A DNA stretch of 13,453 nucleotides, taken from the NCBI GenBank assembly GCA_012032965.1, contig JAAUPT010000014.1, positions 1-13,453 of the forward strand, in the 5' to 3' direction. A model generated the notes under the pieces. That model saw only the letters and a program-made list of their open reading frames with translations. It searched no databases and was not told the origin of the DNA. The position numbers were made by a program, and so were the translations under genes. The DNA is from Nitrospira sp. (GTDB taxonomy: Bacteria; Nitrospirota; Nitrospiria; Nitrospirales; Nitrospiraceae). Every line of letters begins with the position of its first letter. The first letter of the stretch is position 1. Below, one piece after another: positions 1 through 9,266 of this stretch.

Positions 1-2783
1 CAATCCCTTTCCCAAGGGCTTCGTCAATTATGGTGCGGCTTTCCGATGTATAGAAATCCCTCGCGCTTTCTACAGTCGGGCAGTAGCTTTCCGGCGTCGT
101 ATCATGTAACCGATAGGTCTCATCACTCCACTGCAACCGGTTTGTCACGAAGTCCAGTTCCCATCCCCCGATCCTACCCATCGTCTCGGTCTGGGCCAAG
201 AGCGCGAGCTGCTGCTTATGGTGCGTAATATCCTCCGCGATACCCGCAATCCGATTCTCCCACCCTGCCATTCTGACTCGCCGGTCGGCAATCCAGCGGA
301 TGTAGCCGTCACGCCCCACGATCCGGTACTCACAATGAAAGACCGCTGTTGCCCCCCCAGCAAAAAACCGATCATGATGTGTTTTGACTCGGTCCCGGTC
401 CTCCGGATGAATCGAGTCGAGCCAAAGCGACCAGTTTTGACAGATTTCTTCACGTTCGATACCCCAAACGAACGTGAAGGCGGCATTAACATAAATGACT
501 TCCATATCGTCGCGCTTAATATCCGCGATCAGGAATGCTGAACCGACTGACTCGGCAAACTGCTGGAACCGCGCCTGGCTATCCCGCAACGCCTCCTGAG
601 TTTGCTTCCGCTCTGTAATGTCGGTCGCAATGACACCAATGGCGGAGACATGACCAGTCGCATCGGTCACCGGGAACTTGACCACAATACTGGTATGGGT
701 CCCGTCTCCTTGTTGCGTGACCTCCTCGAACTCCTGTCCTCGTCTGCTAGCGAACACCTCTCGATCATGCGATTGAAACTGATCGGCTTGTTCGGGTGAA
801 AACAGTTCCCTATCCGTCTTTCCTATGGCCATGCCGGGAGCCAGCCGGAAGACCTCATCGAAGCGTCGATTGGTATAAAGATAACGACCGTCATGATCCT
901 TCAGACAGGTCACGTTCGGCGCGTGATCGAAGAATTCGCGAAAGCGCTCTTCACTCCGGCGCAGCGCCTCCGTCCGGTCGTCTACCTGTCGTTCCAATGA
1001 AACATTGAGAGCGGCGAGCGCCTCTTGACCCTGCTGGCGCTCAGTGATATCGGAAAAGAGTCCGAGGATGGCGGGTTTGCCGTTCCAGGTGATCCGCGCT
1101 GCCTCAACCTGCACCGGAAGCGGTGTTCCATCTATCTTCAGGTAGATTCGTTCTGCACTATGGACGGACACTCCGCCGCTCAGCAGCCGTTTGACATTCT
1201 CACGGACTTCTTGATGATAGTCAGGATGGATACACTCAAAGGTCGGCCGGTCGAGAATTTCCTGCGCATCCTTCGCTCCCATGAGGAGAGCGCCCGTATG
1301 ATTGATGTAGACCGTCCGTCCTTCACAGAAGACGACTACGCCAGAAGGGGAAAGTTCGACCAAGGTGCGGTACCGTTCTTCGCTCTCCCGTACAACCTCC
1401 TCCATTCGTTTGCGATCGGTAACATCGGTATGCGAGCCGAGGAGGCGAATCTGTCTCCCATCAGCTCCCTGATAAACGAGGCCCTCGCTTCGATCCATCG
1501 ATACGTCCCGTCCTTCCGCCGCAGACGAAATTCCTGCCGATAGTCACCCTCGCGCCTGTCGACATATGTTCTCGCGTAGGCCAGCGCCCCATTGCGATCG
1601 TCCGGGTGCAAGAGCATGGTCCATGACTCAAATGAATCTTCGATCTCTGCCCTCTGATATCCAAGCTGACTCTTCCACTCCTCGGAAAAGACCACCTTAT
1701 TTGTTTCCGTGTTCCAATCCCACAATCCAGTGCTTGACGCCTGCAGAGTTTGCCGAAGCTATCCTGTGAGGTCCGCAGCGTCTTTTCGACGTGCTTGTGG
1801 TTTGTGGTGTCGAGCATGCTGCCGGACATGGAAACTGGGCGACCGCTGTCATCTCGAAGAACCTTGCCGCGGCAGTGGATAGCTCGAATCTCGCCGTTTG
1901 GACGCACAATCCGACATTCCACATCGAAGAGAGCCCGCCCTGCCAGCGCACTGTTGATCGCATCTCGCACGTGGCCATAATCATCCGAATGTAATGCCCG
2001 TAGGAACGTATCATGGGTGACTGCAATGGTTTCCGGTTCGTAGCCGAACAGCCTATATTGTTCATCTGACCACCAGACATTCCCGCTGTCTATGTCCCAG
2101 TCCCAGCTTCCTAAATGCGCCAGGGCTTGGGACTCTATCAGATGGCGTTGCTGATGATTCAGTTTGGTTTCCACCTTGCGTCGGTGAAGTTCAGTTCCGG
2201 CTCGCGACGCGAAGACGGTCATGAGCGATTTCAGTCGGTGGGCATTACGTAACGGCTTGGTATCCATGACCACGAGCAGCCCCATGACGGATCCATCTTT
2301 CGCACTGAGCGGGACTCCGCAATAGCCCTCGACCTGCAACTGGTCCAATCGTTCACATGTCGGGAACGAAGCCCGTACGTCTCGCTCGAAGCACGCAAAA
2401 GAATGTCGCAGCGTTATTTCGCAGGGTGTGCTGGAGAGAGGATACTCGAAGTTCTCGACAAGGGAATTTCCAGCAGAGACCGCAATGGTACGAATCGTCT
2501 TGACAGCCGCTTGTTGGGCCTCCCCGACGATTGCGTACTGCACACCAAGCACCGAGCACAGATGAAGCACTAAGGTTTGAAAAAAGTCCTCGCCGGTCTC
2601 CGCTGCGGTACCTGCGACGATAGCACGAAGCATCTCAGATTGCTCCCGCAGGTCTTGGACCTCGTCGTCCAGCTGTCGATTTTGATGGCGAAAGGCCTGG
2701 TCCCGTTCCGTCAATTCACGCGCTAAGTCGGCAACCTGCCGTCGCAACAGGTCTAATTCGGGAGGATGGCTTGTCGCACTCAT
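1..2783 (-). CDS. GAF and multi-PAS sensor protein (probable histidine kinase), C-terminus outside window, two frameshifts
   Basis: Probable signal-sensing kinase. The start is ATG at 2783, preceded by AGGAGT with a 6-nt spacer, and the N-terminus matches the paralogue at 3087-5764. Restored protein: coiled coil (residues 1-50); GAF domain (about 48-205); then six PAS/PAC modules, about 218-330 (SLAHLGSWDW-like), 340-455 (GLWDWNTET), 465-585 (TLVELSPSG), 620-725 (FFDHAPNVTCLKD), 740-855 (VWGIEREEI, SIHPEDR) and a sixth from about 870 cut by the window edge. PAC ends such as SDITERQ and TDITERK are clear. No transmitter domain is visible; it presumably lies beyond position 1. Two one-base losses break the frame: near 1760 (GATAAG expected, GATAG present) and near 1465 (GAGGCT expected, GAGCT present). 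Beyond 1465 the frame stays open to the edge. No membrane segment is seen, so it is probably cytoplasmic. Kinase identity is inferred from the paralogue; a diguanylate cyclase or another output is not excluded. Confidence 0.82.
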
Positions 2784-2789
2784 GATCAG

Positions 2790-2795
2790 ACTCCT
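2790..2795 (-). promoter_or_regulatory. Ribosome binding site of the GAF/PAS kinase
   Basis: AGGAGT lies 6 nt before the ATG at 2783. The same AGGAGT-spacer-ATG arrangement precedes the paralogous kinase (5770-5775), which supports both start choices. Confidence 0.7.
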
Positions 2796-2953
2796 CGCTG
2801 CGCACCAACGACAATAAGGAGAGAATTGCCACGCTCACGGAGGTGGCCTGGCTCATGTCTCCAAACACTGATTGAGTGTGGCTCTTGCCAAGACAACTTC
2901 TTCGCCCAAAGTCCGGCTACTGGTTCCTAGGAAAAGGTCCCAATGAGGGGGTT

Positions 2954-2994
2954 AGTCTCCTATGAGAGTGGATGAAAGTCTAGATCCGAATGGC
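2954..2994 (-). promoter_or_regulatory. Conserved upstream element, copy 1
   Basis: This ~41-bp block recurs almost unchanged at 5927-5968. It includes a 15-bp identical core on the plus strand, tgaaagtctagatcc (2973-2987). On the coding strand it reads CCATT(C/T)GGATCTAGACTTTCA, then a TAGGA-ACT box. It sits about 171 bp upstream of the kinase ATG. The flanking intergenic sequence is not conserved between copies, which suggests function rather than recent duplication. It could be an activator or response-regulator site, or part of a promoter; I do not recognise it as a known sigma-factor consensus. Confidence 0.55.
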
Positions 2995-3086
2995 CCAGGG
3001 CCTTCAAGGTGTCAGGTACGCGGGGCGGGTTGAACCAGGGTCCTGCGGGTGGGATTTGCCCCCCCACGGCGTTGGCTTCACATCCC

Positions 3087-5764
3087 TCACCTGTTCGTCT
3101 GAGGTGCTGTCTCTCTGGTGTCCTTTGGAAGATCAAGCAAAATTCTTGTCCCTTTACCAGGTTCCGATCGTACGGCGAACAAACCCCCAACTTTTTTGGC
3201 CCGCGCTGCCATGTTCTCCAATCCATGACCGATACCCTGGACTGACCTTGCATTGAACCCGATACCATTGTCAATAATGGTCAAGCGGATAGACCCGATT
3301 AGCGGTCCTAATGACACAGTAATGCGTGTGGCACGGCTGTGACGGAGGGCGTTACTTAACCCTTCCCGCACGATATTGATGAGATGGAGCGCCGATTCGG
3401 TTGAGATATACCGTCCAGCCTCGTCGTCGATCCGCACCCGACATGTGGCTGAGGAAGACCCGCACATGGTTTGGACCATGGTCCGTAAGGCGGTCGAGAC
3501 GTCACCACCTTGCATGAGGTGGGACTCGAGACCCATAATGAAATTCCGCACTTCTCCCATCACGTGGTTGAGTTGCCCAATCGCCTGATCCAGCGTCACG
3601 ATGAGATTGTCTGCGGCGCGTTCCGGTTGTTGTCCGATCAGCAGCTTACAGGTCTCTAACCCCAGGCCGACCGCATAGAGTGATTGGAGAATGCCATCGT
3701 GGAGATCCTGGCTGATCCGTTCACGCTCCTCAAGTGCGGCGCTCAGATCTTGCTCCCGTTGTACGAGCATCTCTTCCATCTGCTTGCGCTCTGTAATATC
3801 GGTCGCTGCACCAAGCACCATGTGGGCCTCTCCATGGCCATCGATAATCGGCCTCCTGATCGTCTGCAACCAGCGCGTCTTCCCAGTCCAATCCGTGATC
3901 TTTTCCTCAGCGATAAAACATTCCTGCAGGGAATTCATGACCTGGAGATCCTTCTGGCGAATGAATTCTACCTCCTCCACGTTAGGGTTAAAATCAGCGT
4001 CGGACTGACCGATGAGGTTCTCCACCGTGCTTCCGTAACAATCGGCGACCGCCTTGTTGACCATCGTAAATCGCCCTTCCCGATCCTTCGCGAAGATAAA
4101 GTTCGGATCGCTGTCGATCACCTGCCGCAAGAAGGTATGGCTTCGGCGTCGCTCGTCTTCAGCCCGCTTTCGATCGGTGATATCATTCCCGATTGTCACA
4201 CTACATTGCTTGCCATTTAACTCGATCAGTTCCGAGGATAGGAGGATCTGGCGAATTTCGCCGGTTTTGCTCCGCAGTGTCACTTCCATGTTGCGGACCG
4301 ATCCCGTACGCTTTAATACATCAACAAACTGTGTCCATTCCTCGACAGAACACCAAATGCCCATCTCCAGCAACGTGGCATGCCCCTCAATTTCTTCCCT
4401 GCTATAGCCTAACAGCTGATGTGCAGCATCATTGACATCCACCAGCCGACTAGGTTCTATCTCGCTGATAATAATGGGATGGGGGCTCGTCCTAAACGCC
4501 TTCGCAAACCGTTCCTCGCTCGCACGCAGTGCCTCCTCGGTCTGCTTACGTTCAGTGATATCAGACACAAGGCCGATGATGGCGGGTGTACCGCTCCATA
4601 TGATCCGTGCGGCCTCAACGTGAACTGGGACTGGCGTTCCGTCTTTTTGAGGTAGATTCGTTCCGCACTATGAACCGATGCTCTCCCGGTAAGTAAGCGT
4701 TTCACGTTTTCACGGACATCGTGGTGAAAGTCCGGATGGATGAACTCGAACATCGGTCGCCCGAGAATTTCCTGGGGGTCATTCGCTCCCATGAGAATAG
4801 CGCCCGTGTGGTTGGCATAGATTATCCGCTCTTCAGAGAACACAAAGACCCCCGGCCGGGAAAGTTCGACCAAGGTGCGGTACCGGTCTTCGCTCTCCCG
4901 CACCGTCTTCTCCATTGTTTTGCGATCGGTGATGTCCGTATGCGAACCAAGGAGGCGGACCTGGCGGCCATCAGGTTCCATCGCAAACGAGGCACGGGCT
5001 TCGATCCACCGGTATGTCCCATCCTTGTGCCGCAGCCGAAACTCCTGCCGATACTCTCCCAAACGTTCACTTACATAGTCTTGTAGATACGAGATGGCGC
5101 GATCATGATCTTCTGGGTGGAGCAGCACCTCCCAGGTCTCGAAGGAGTCCGCGAGCTCCGTCTTTTCGTACCCGAGTTGCCGTTTCCACTCCTCCGAAAA
5201 TGCCATATTGTTCGTGTCACTATTCCAATCCCACAGTCCAATACCGGATGCTTGGAGGGTCTGTCGGAGCTTTTCTTGCGAGGAGCATAGCATCGCCTCG
5301 GTGCGTTTCCGCTCCGTGACGTCAAGGACGGAACCGGACATGCGACAGGGCTTACCGTTATCGTCTCGTAGGACCTCCCCGCAGCAATGTATCGTCCGCA
5401 CGTCGCCGTTTGGACGGACGATTTTGTACTCCAAATCTAAAGGCGCCTTTCCGCCTAACGCATCGTTGATTGCAGTGACAACCCGGTCGTGATCGTCCGG
5501 GAAAAGTGCCGAGACAAAGATCTCAAAGGTCATGTGGTGCAATCCAGGATCACGGCCGAAGATGCGGCATAACTCATTCGAACATCGAACCTCGCCGCTC
5601 TCGATCTCCCAATCCCAGCTACCCAGATGAGCGAGCGACTGAGCAACACGGAGGTGCCGAGTGCGTTCGTGCAACACACTATCCCGTTCGGCTAGTTCAC
5701 GCGCGAGATCGGCGACCCGCCTGCGCAACAGATCCAACACAGAAAGGTTACTGGTAGAGATCAT
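3087..5764 (-). CDS. Five-PAS sensor histidine kinase, HisKA_3/NarL-partner type, one frameshift
   Basis: Cytoplasmic sensor kinase that would autophosphorylate on His and pass phosphate to a NarL/LuxR-family regulator (known for HisKA_3 kinases). The ATG at 5764 follows AGGAGT by 6 nt. The restored protein is about 892 aa: coil (1-40); PAS at about 40-155, 165-285, 290-405, 418-535 and 545-662; HisKA_3 with phospho-acceptor His about 689 in ISQDLHDGILQSL; HATPase with N box REGLSNALRHS (about 800-810), DNGIGF (about 832-837) and GHGLENM (about 846-852). No transmembrane helix or signal peptide is seen, so the signal is probably intracellular. Near 4648 the coding strand has AAAAA where AAAAAA restores YLKKDGTPVPV, as in the intact paralogue (YLKIDGTPLPV), so one base is missing. 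The coil and first three PAS modules are shared with the neighbour, but the GAF domain is absent. No response regulator is in the window. Confidence 0.9.
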
Positions 5765-5769
5765 CTGAG

Positions 5770-5775
5770 ACTCCT
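5770..5775 (-). promoter_or_regulatory. Ribosome binding site of the five-PAS kinase
   Basis: AGGAGT stands before the ATG at 5764. This decides the start against an in-frame codon 60 bp upstream (5824), which would add 20 residues with no counterpart in the paralogue. Confidence 0.7.
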
Positions 5776-5926
5776 GGCCGAGTAATAGGAGGCAGCGGAT
5801 CCAAGAACGGTTGAGGTCGCACAAGCGAATAAATCTAGCCGCGATAGGAGGGCAGGAGGCAGCTTAGGATGAGGCGATCTCATCACATATCACTCAGGCG
5901 CATGAAGATAGGCACAGGGCGGCACC

Positions 5927-5968
5927 AGTGTCCTACGGGATAGGGCTGAAAGTCTAGATCCAAATGGC
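5927..5968 (-). promoter_or_regulatory. Conserved upstream element, copy 2
   Basis: Second copy of the element at 2954-2994, with the identical 15-bp core at 5947-5961 and the TAGGA-ACT box. It starts about 163 bp upstream of the five-PAS kinase ATG and 45 bp downstream of the tRNA-Leu 3' end. The similar position before both paralogous kinases suggests shared control. Confidence 0.55.
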
Positions 5969-6012
5969 GATGGGTGACTTAGAGGGAGGGTTGCGGCTGG
6001 AGGTCAAACCGA

Positions 6013-6096
6013 TGGTGCCGAAGGCGGGACTTGAACCCGCACGGCTTTCGCCACACGCCCCTCAAACGTGCGTGTCTGCCATTCCACCACTTCGGC
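6013..6096 (-). tRNA. tRNA-Leu (anticodon GAG)
   Basis: Long-variable-arm tRNA read on the minus strand. The acceptor stem is GCCGAAG/CTTCGGC (6090-6096 with 6017-6023), followed by discriminator A and an encoded CCA (6013-6015). The anticodon stem CACGT/GCGTG encloses the loop TTGAGGG, so the anticodon is GAG, reading CUC and CUU leucine codons. The variable arm folds as GGC-GAAA-GCC, and the T arm is GCGGG-TTCAAGT-CCCGC. All parts are intact, and the class II form agrees with leucine. Confidence 0.96.
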
Positions 6097-6103
6097 ACAA
6101 AGC

Positions 6104-6168
6104 GTGACGCGTCACTCGTGAAGCGTCGTTCGTCGGAATTCGTCGCGAACAGCGGTTCACGAGACGCG
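6104..6168 (-). other. Inverted-repeat hairpin in the tRNA-Leu leader
   Basis: Arms 6108-6122 (cgcgtcactcgtgaa) and 6156-6168 (ttcacgagacgcg) pair over about 13 bp with a 2-nt bulge. A smaller pair, gttcg/cgaac, lies inside. A separate perfect 12-bp palindrome, gtgacgcgtcac (6104-6115), overlaps one arm, so two alternative folds are possible. It lies between the mapped promoter and the tRNA 5' end. It may be a processing structure; a weak terminator without a U-tract is less likely. Confidence 0.5.
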
Positions 6169-6204
6169 CTTTCCGAACCACGATCGACGCCTGAGGGAGT
6201 GCGC

Positions 6205-6234
6205 ATTATAGGAGTAGGGTAAAATTGTTGTCAA
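6205..6234 (-). promoter_or_regulatory. Sigma-70 promoter of tRNA-Leu
   Basis: On the minus strand, TTGACA (6234-6229), an 18-nt spacer and TATAAT (6210-6205): both hexamers are perfect consensus. The expected start is near 6198, giving about 100 nt of leader before the mature tRNA at 6096. A strong promoter suits a stable RNA gene. Confidence 0.85.
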
Positions 6235-6256
6235 TCAACAGAACCTCCGGTAGAAT
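6228..6256 (+). promoter_or_regulatory. Promoter of the HAD phosphatase gene
   Basis: On the plus strand, TTGTCA (6228-6233), a 17-nt spacer and TAGAAT (6251-6256). The predicted start near 6263 leaves about 29 nt before the ATG at 6292. Its -35 box overlaps, on the opposite strand, the -35 box of the tRNA promoter. Confidence 0.6.
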
Positions 6257-6291
6257 CGGCACCTCATTTTTTGTGTCTGGGTTATGCTTCC

Positions 6292-6971
6292 ATGATACGG
6301 ACGGATCAAAGGGGGCTCTCCTCCTCCATTGCTGCATTCTTCGACGTCGACAATACCATTCTGCCCGGCGAAGCAAGCGAAGTGCGATTTTTCCGCTGGC
6401 TGTGGCGACGTGGTATCGTCGGTTGGCCTGAAGCCCGAGAGAGTGTGTCTTGGCTGCTGCGACATGTTCCACCTCTCTCTCTGCACCCGCTCCGATCGCG
6501 AAAGCTGTACCTCGCCGGAAACCTTCGCAAGTGATCCAACCGTTGGGCGAAGAATTCTGTCGAGAGGAATTATGTCCTCGTGTCTCAGCCTCCGCCATGC
6601 GGAAGCTTGAAGAGCATCGACAAGCCGGCCATGCCATCATTTTCGTGACCGGATCCATCGATTTCTTGATCGCTCCCGTCGCAGATGCTCTTCGCGCCGA
6701 TCGATGCTTTGCCAGTCGGTTGGAGCAGATGAACGGCCTCTATACCGGTTTCCTTATCCCCCCGCTTCCGTACGGACAAGGGAAACGCCAACTGATCGAG
6801 CGCTTGACCCATGACCTGACGTTGGATCTCTCTCAATGCTATGCCTACGGGGACAGTCCTGGTGATCTGGACCTGCTTCGTGCCGTGGGTCACCCGACAG
6901 TGGTGAATCCCATTCGTGGAATGGCCTCCATCGCCCGACGCAAGAACTGGCCGGTTGTCAAATGGCAATGA
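6292..6971 (+). CDS. HAD superfamily subfamily IB phosphatase (SerB-like), one frameshift
   Basis: Cytoplasmic phosphohydrolase of the HAD-IB group, related to phosphoserine phosphatase; the substrate is not predictable. Restored length is about 226 aa. Motif I is DVDNT (residues 18-22, nucleophile D18 and acid D20), motif II is the TGS in FVTGSIDF, and motif IV is YGDSPGDLDLL. The ATG at 6292 suits the mapped promoter; there is no strong Shine-Dalgarno sequence. At 6519-6521 the sequence GGAAACC should be GGAAAACC, changing a stop after RKLYLAGN into RKLYLAGKPSQVIQPLGEEF, so one A is missing. Everything before and after aligns with a single HAD protein. Without the repair it splits into two pieces that separate motif I from motifs II-IV. 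It precedes queE by 78 nt on the same strand and may be cotranscribed. Confidence 0.83.
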
Positions 6972-7049
6972 GCGTCGGTCTGGGCCATGACACACTGTTT
7001 CCTCAGCTAGCCATCCGCTCAACACACCTGTGAGCATGGCATCTTTCTT

Positions 7050-7685
7050 ATGCGCGTGACGGAAATTTTTCACAGCGTGCAGGGTGAATCGACCTTTGCC
7101 GGGCTGCCCTGCGTATTTGTGCGGCTGACCGGTTGCCCACTCCGCTGTACCTGGTGTGACTCGGAATATGCCTTCTTCGGGGGATCGGAACAATCCCTCG
7201 ATGATATTCTTGGAACGATACGGTCATACAGTTGTCCGTTGGTCGAGGTAACGGGGGGTGAGCCGTTAGCCCAGACGGATACCGACATCTTACTCCGCCG
7301 CTTGTGCCAAGAAGGATTCACGGTTCTTCTTGAAACGAGCGGCGCAGTGGATACCGCTCAAGTCGATTCATCGGTTCGTATCATCTTGGATGTGAAGTGC
7401 CCGGGGAGCGGCATGGCGGATCGGATGCACTGGCCCAATGTCGAACGCCTGAGGCCGCAGGACGAAGTGAAATTCGTCATCCAAGACCGGATCGACTACG
7501 AGTGGGCGAAAAGGGTACTGGATCGCTTCCGGTTGACCGAGCGCTGTTCAGTCCTTTTTAGTCCGGTGTTTAACACTTTGGATCCTCGTCACCTGACAGA
7601 ATGGATATTGGCAGATCACCTGCCAGTCCGTCTTCAATTGCAAATGCATAAGTACATCTGGGCACCCGACATGCGGGGGGTGTGA
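7050..7685 (+). CDS. queE: 7-carboxy-7-deazaguanine synthase
   Basis: Radical-SAM enzyme that converts 6-carboxy-5,6,7,8-tetrahydropterin to 7-carboxy-7-deazaguanine, a step towards preQ0 and queuosine in tRNA. It has 211 aa, the usual size. FHSVQGES at residues 7-14 is the family N-terminal signature. The 4Fe-4S cysteines C29, C33 and C36 lie in CPLRCTWCD (CX3CX2C), and TGGEPL is the SAM-binding motif. DVKCPGSGM and EVKFVI follow as in QueE, and the C-terminal LQMHKYIW is also typical. The reading frame is intact. The other pathway genes (queD, queC, folE-type) are not in the window. The ATG at 7050 has only a weak ribosome binding site but fixes the conserved N-terminus. Confidence 0.95.
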   Translation: MRVTEIFHSVQGESTFAGLPCVFVRLTGCPLRCTWCDSEYAFFGGSEQSLDDILGTIRSYSCPLVEVTGGEPLAQTDTDILLRRLCQEGFTVLLETSGAVDTAQVDSSVRIILDVKCPGSGMADRMHWPNVERLRPQDEVKFVIQDRIDYEWAKRVLDRFRLTERCSVLFSPVFNTLDPRHLTEWILADHLPVRLQLQMHKYIWAPDMRGV

Positions 7686-7734
7686 GGGAAATCATCTGCG
7701 AGTGCCAGATGTCGGTTGTTGATTGACGCATCAT

Positions 7735-7740
7735 AAGGAG
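7735..7740 (+). promoter_or_regulatory. Ribosome binding site of pepA
   Basis: AAGGAG lies 6 nt before the ATG at 7747, an ideal spacing, and fixes the start of the leucyl aminopeptidase. Confidence 0.75.
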
Positions 7741-7746
7741 AATTGA

Positions 7747-9266
7747 ATGAACATCATGCGGATCAAGCCCAAACAGGGACAAGTGGATACAGAAATCACG
7801 GATGCGCTTGTCCTCCTGCATTGTGAGGGTGAGGGGCTCTCGAAAGAAGACGCGTTGTTGCTGGATCGACCTCTCGGTGGGGCGCTCCGCGAACTCCTCC
7901 ACTCGAAGGAATTCGAGGGAAAGACTAACGAAGTCGTCCTCTTTCATACGCACGGGAAAATTCCCGCGAAACGGCTTATTCTTGTCGGCCTCGGTAAGAA
8001 GACTGATTTGGGACTTGATCAATTTCGGCAGGCCATGGGTTGTGCCGTCAAACGGGTACGCAGCGCGAAGTCCCGTGCCTTCTCAGTCGCGCTTCCGGAC
8101 CTCACTCCTCGCGACTGTTCGCCATTGGATATCGCACAGGCGATGGCCGAAGGGGCCATCTTGGGAAGCTATCAATTCACCACTTATCGAAGTGATGCGC
8201 CGACGAACAAAGAATTAACGACGATGACGGTCTTGACCCCACACAAAAGTGAACTGGGTCAGATATCGGAAGGCATTCGCCGCGGCGTGGCCACTGCTGA
8301 GGCCACGGTGTTTGTCAGAGATCTGTCCAACCATCCCTCCAATGTGATGACTCCGACGAGAATCGCTCACGAAGCAAAGGCCGTCGCCAAGGAGACCGGT
8401 ATCAGCCTGAAAATCTTCGAACAGAAGGACATGGAAGTTCTTGGCATGGGTGCCTTGCTGGGAGTCGCCAAAGGCAGCCACGAACCGCCGAAGTTCATTA
8501 TTCTCCAGTACCACGGAGCGAAAAAGAGAGACGAACAGCCGGTGGTCCTTGTTGGAAAGACCATCACCTTTGACACTGGAGGCATCTCGCTCAAACCATC
8601 GGAGAACATGGAGCAGATGAAAGCTGATATGACCGGCGGGGCAGAGGTGCTGGCCACAATACGTGCGGCCGCTCGCTTGAAGCTCCCACTCAATCTGATC
8701 AGCATTCTTCCCGTCGCCGAGAACATGCCCGGAGGTCGGGCGATGAGACCCGGTGACGTCGTCAAGACGCTCTCCGGCAAAACGGTGGAAGTCCAAAACA
8801 CCGACGCTGAAGGTCGTCTGATCTTGTCCGACGGTCTTGCCTATGCCACCCGATTCAAACCAGCTGCCCTCATCGACATCGCCACGCTGACAGGAGCCTG
8901 TGTTGTCGCATTGGGCCAATTCGCCATCGGATGTTTGGCACTGATACGCGATTGAAAGAAACGATTCGTCAGGCAGGACTTCGGGCCGGGGAGCGTGTAT
9001 GGGAGATGCCGCTGTGGGAAGACTATTTCGAGCAATTACGCAGTGATGTGGCGGACATGCGCAATATCGGCGGACGCGGGGGTGGCATGATCACTGCTGC
9101 GCTGTTCCTCAGCAAGTTTGTCGGCGATTGCCCATGGGTTCATCTGGATATCGCCAGCACTGACTGGAGCGAGCGGGAACGCGCGTATATTCCCAAGGGA
9201 CCAACCGGCATCGGGACTAGATTGTTGATCCAGTTCCTAGTCAATCGCTCGCTACTAAAGGCATGA
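7747..9266 (+). CDS. pepA: Leucyl aminopeptidase, M17 family, one frameshift
   Basis: Cytosolic two-metal aminopeptidase that removes N-terminal residues, chiefly Leu, from peptides. Restored length is about 506 aa, normal for the family. The N-terminal domain spans about 1-175. The catalytic domain carries GKTITFDTGGISLKPS (K271, D276), MKADMTGGAE (D294) and NTDAEGRL (D353, E355, R357), which supply the metal ligands and bicarbonate-binding Arg. The frame breaks at about 8930: GGATG should be GGAATG, joining GQFAIG to MFGTDTRLKE, so one base is missing. The C-terminal part (DVADMRNIGGR, VHLDIAST, YIPKGPTGIGTRLL) is complete. As given, the first piece ends after GCLALIRD and would lack the C-terminal fold. 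Its stop overlaps the nagZ start by 4 bp (ATGA), indicating translational coupling. Some M17 members also bind DNA; nothing here tests that. Confidence 0.92.

Larger units (their letters stand above)
2784..3086. other. Intergenic region between the two kinase genes
   Basis: This 303-bp stretch lies between the stop of the five-PAS kinase and the start of the GAF/PAS kinase. It holds the ribosome binding site and the conserved upstream element (2954-2994). Near 3048-3067 there is a short G/C-rich inverted pair (GTGGG/CCCAC), but no U-tract follows it, so I do not call a terminator. Open frames on both strands here lack recognisable sequence and good start signals. Confidence 0.6.

Noticed and set aside
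1025..1543. Plus-strand open frame of 172 codons
   Set aside because: It lies antisense to PAS modules of the kinase, whose restored minus-strand frame shows continuous family motifs.
2960..3274. Small open frames on both strands between the kinase genes
   Set aside because: They have low-quality composition and no start signals, and they overlap the kinase 3' end and the conserved upstream element.
3684..4220. Plus-strand open frame of 178 codons
   Set aside because: It is antisense to the HisKA_3 and PAS region of the five-PAS kinase and has no recognisable domain or ribosome binding site.
6585..7193. Minus-strand open frame of 202 codons
   Set aside because: It spans the antisense of two real genes (HAD phosphatase and queE) and the gap between them, and shows no family features.
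8215..8919. Minus-strand open frame of 234 codons
   Set aside because: It is fully antisense to the M17 catalytic domain of pepA, which carries all metal ligands; the frame is a by-product of GC-rich codon use.
1..9266. Reading the interrupted genes as genuine pseudogenes
   Set aside because: All lesions are single-base losses in short runs, coding conservation is continuous across them, and pepA, tRNA-flanking and signalling genes are affected alike; assembly error explains this better.
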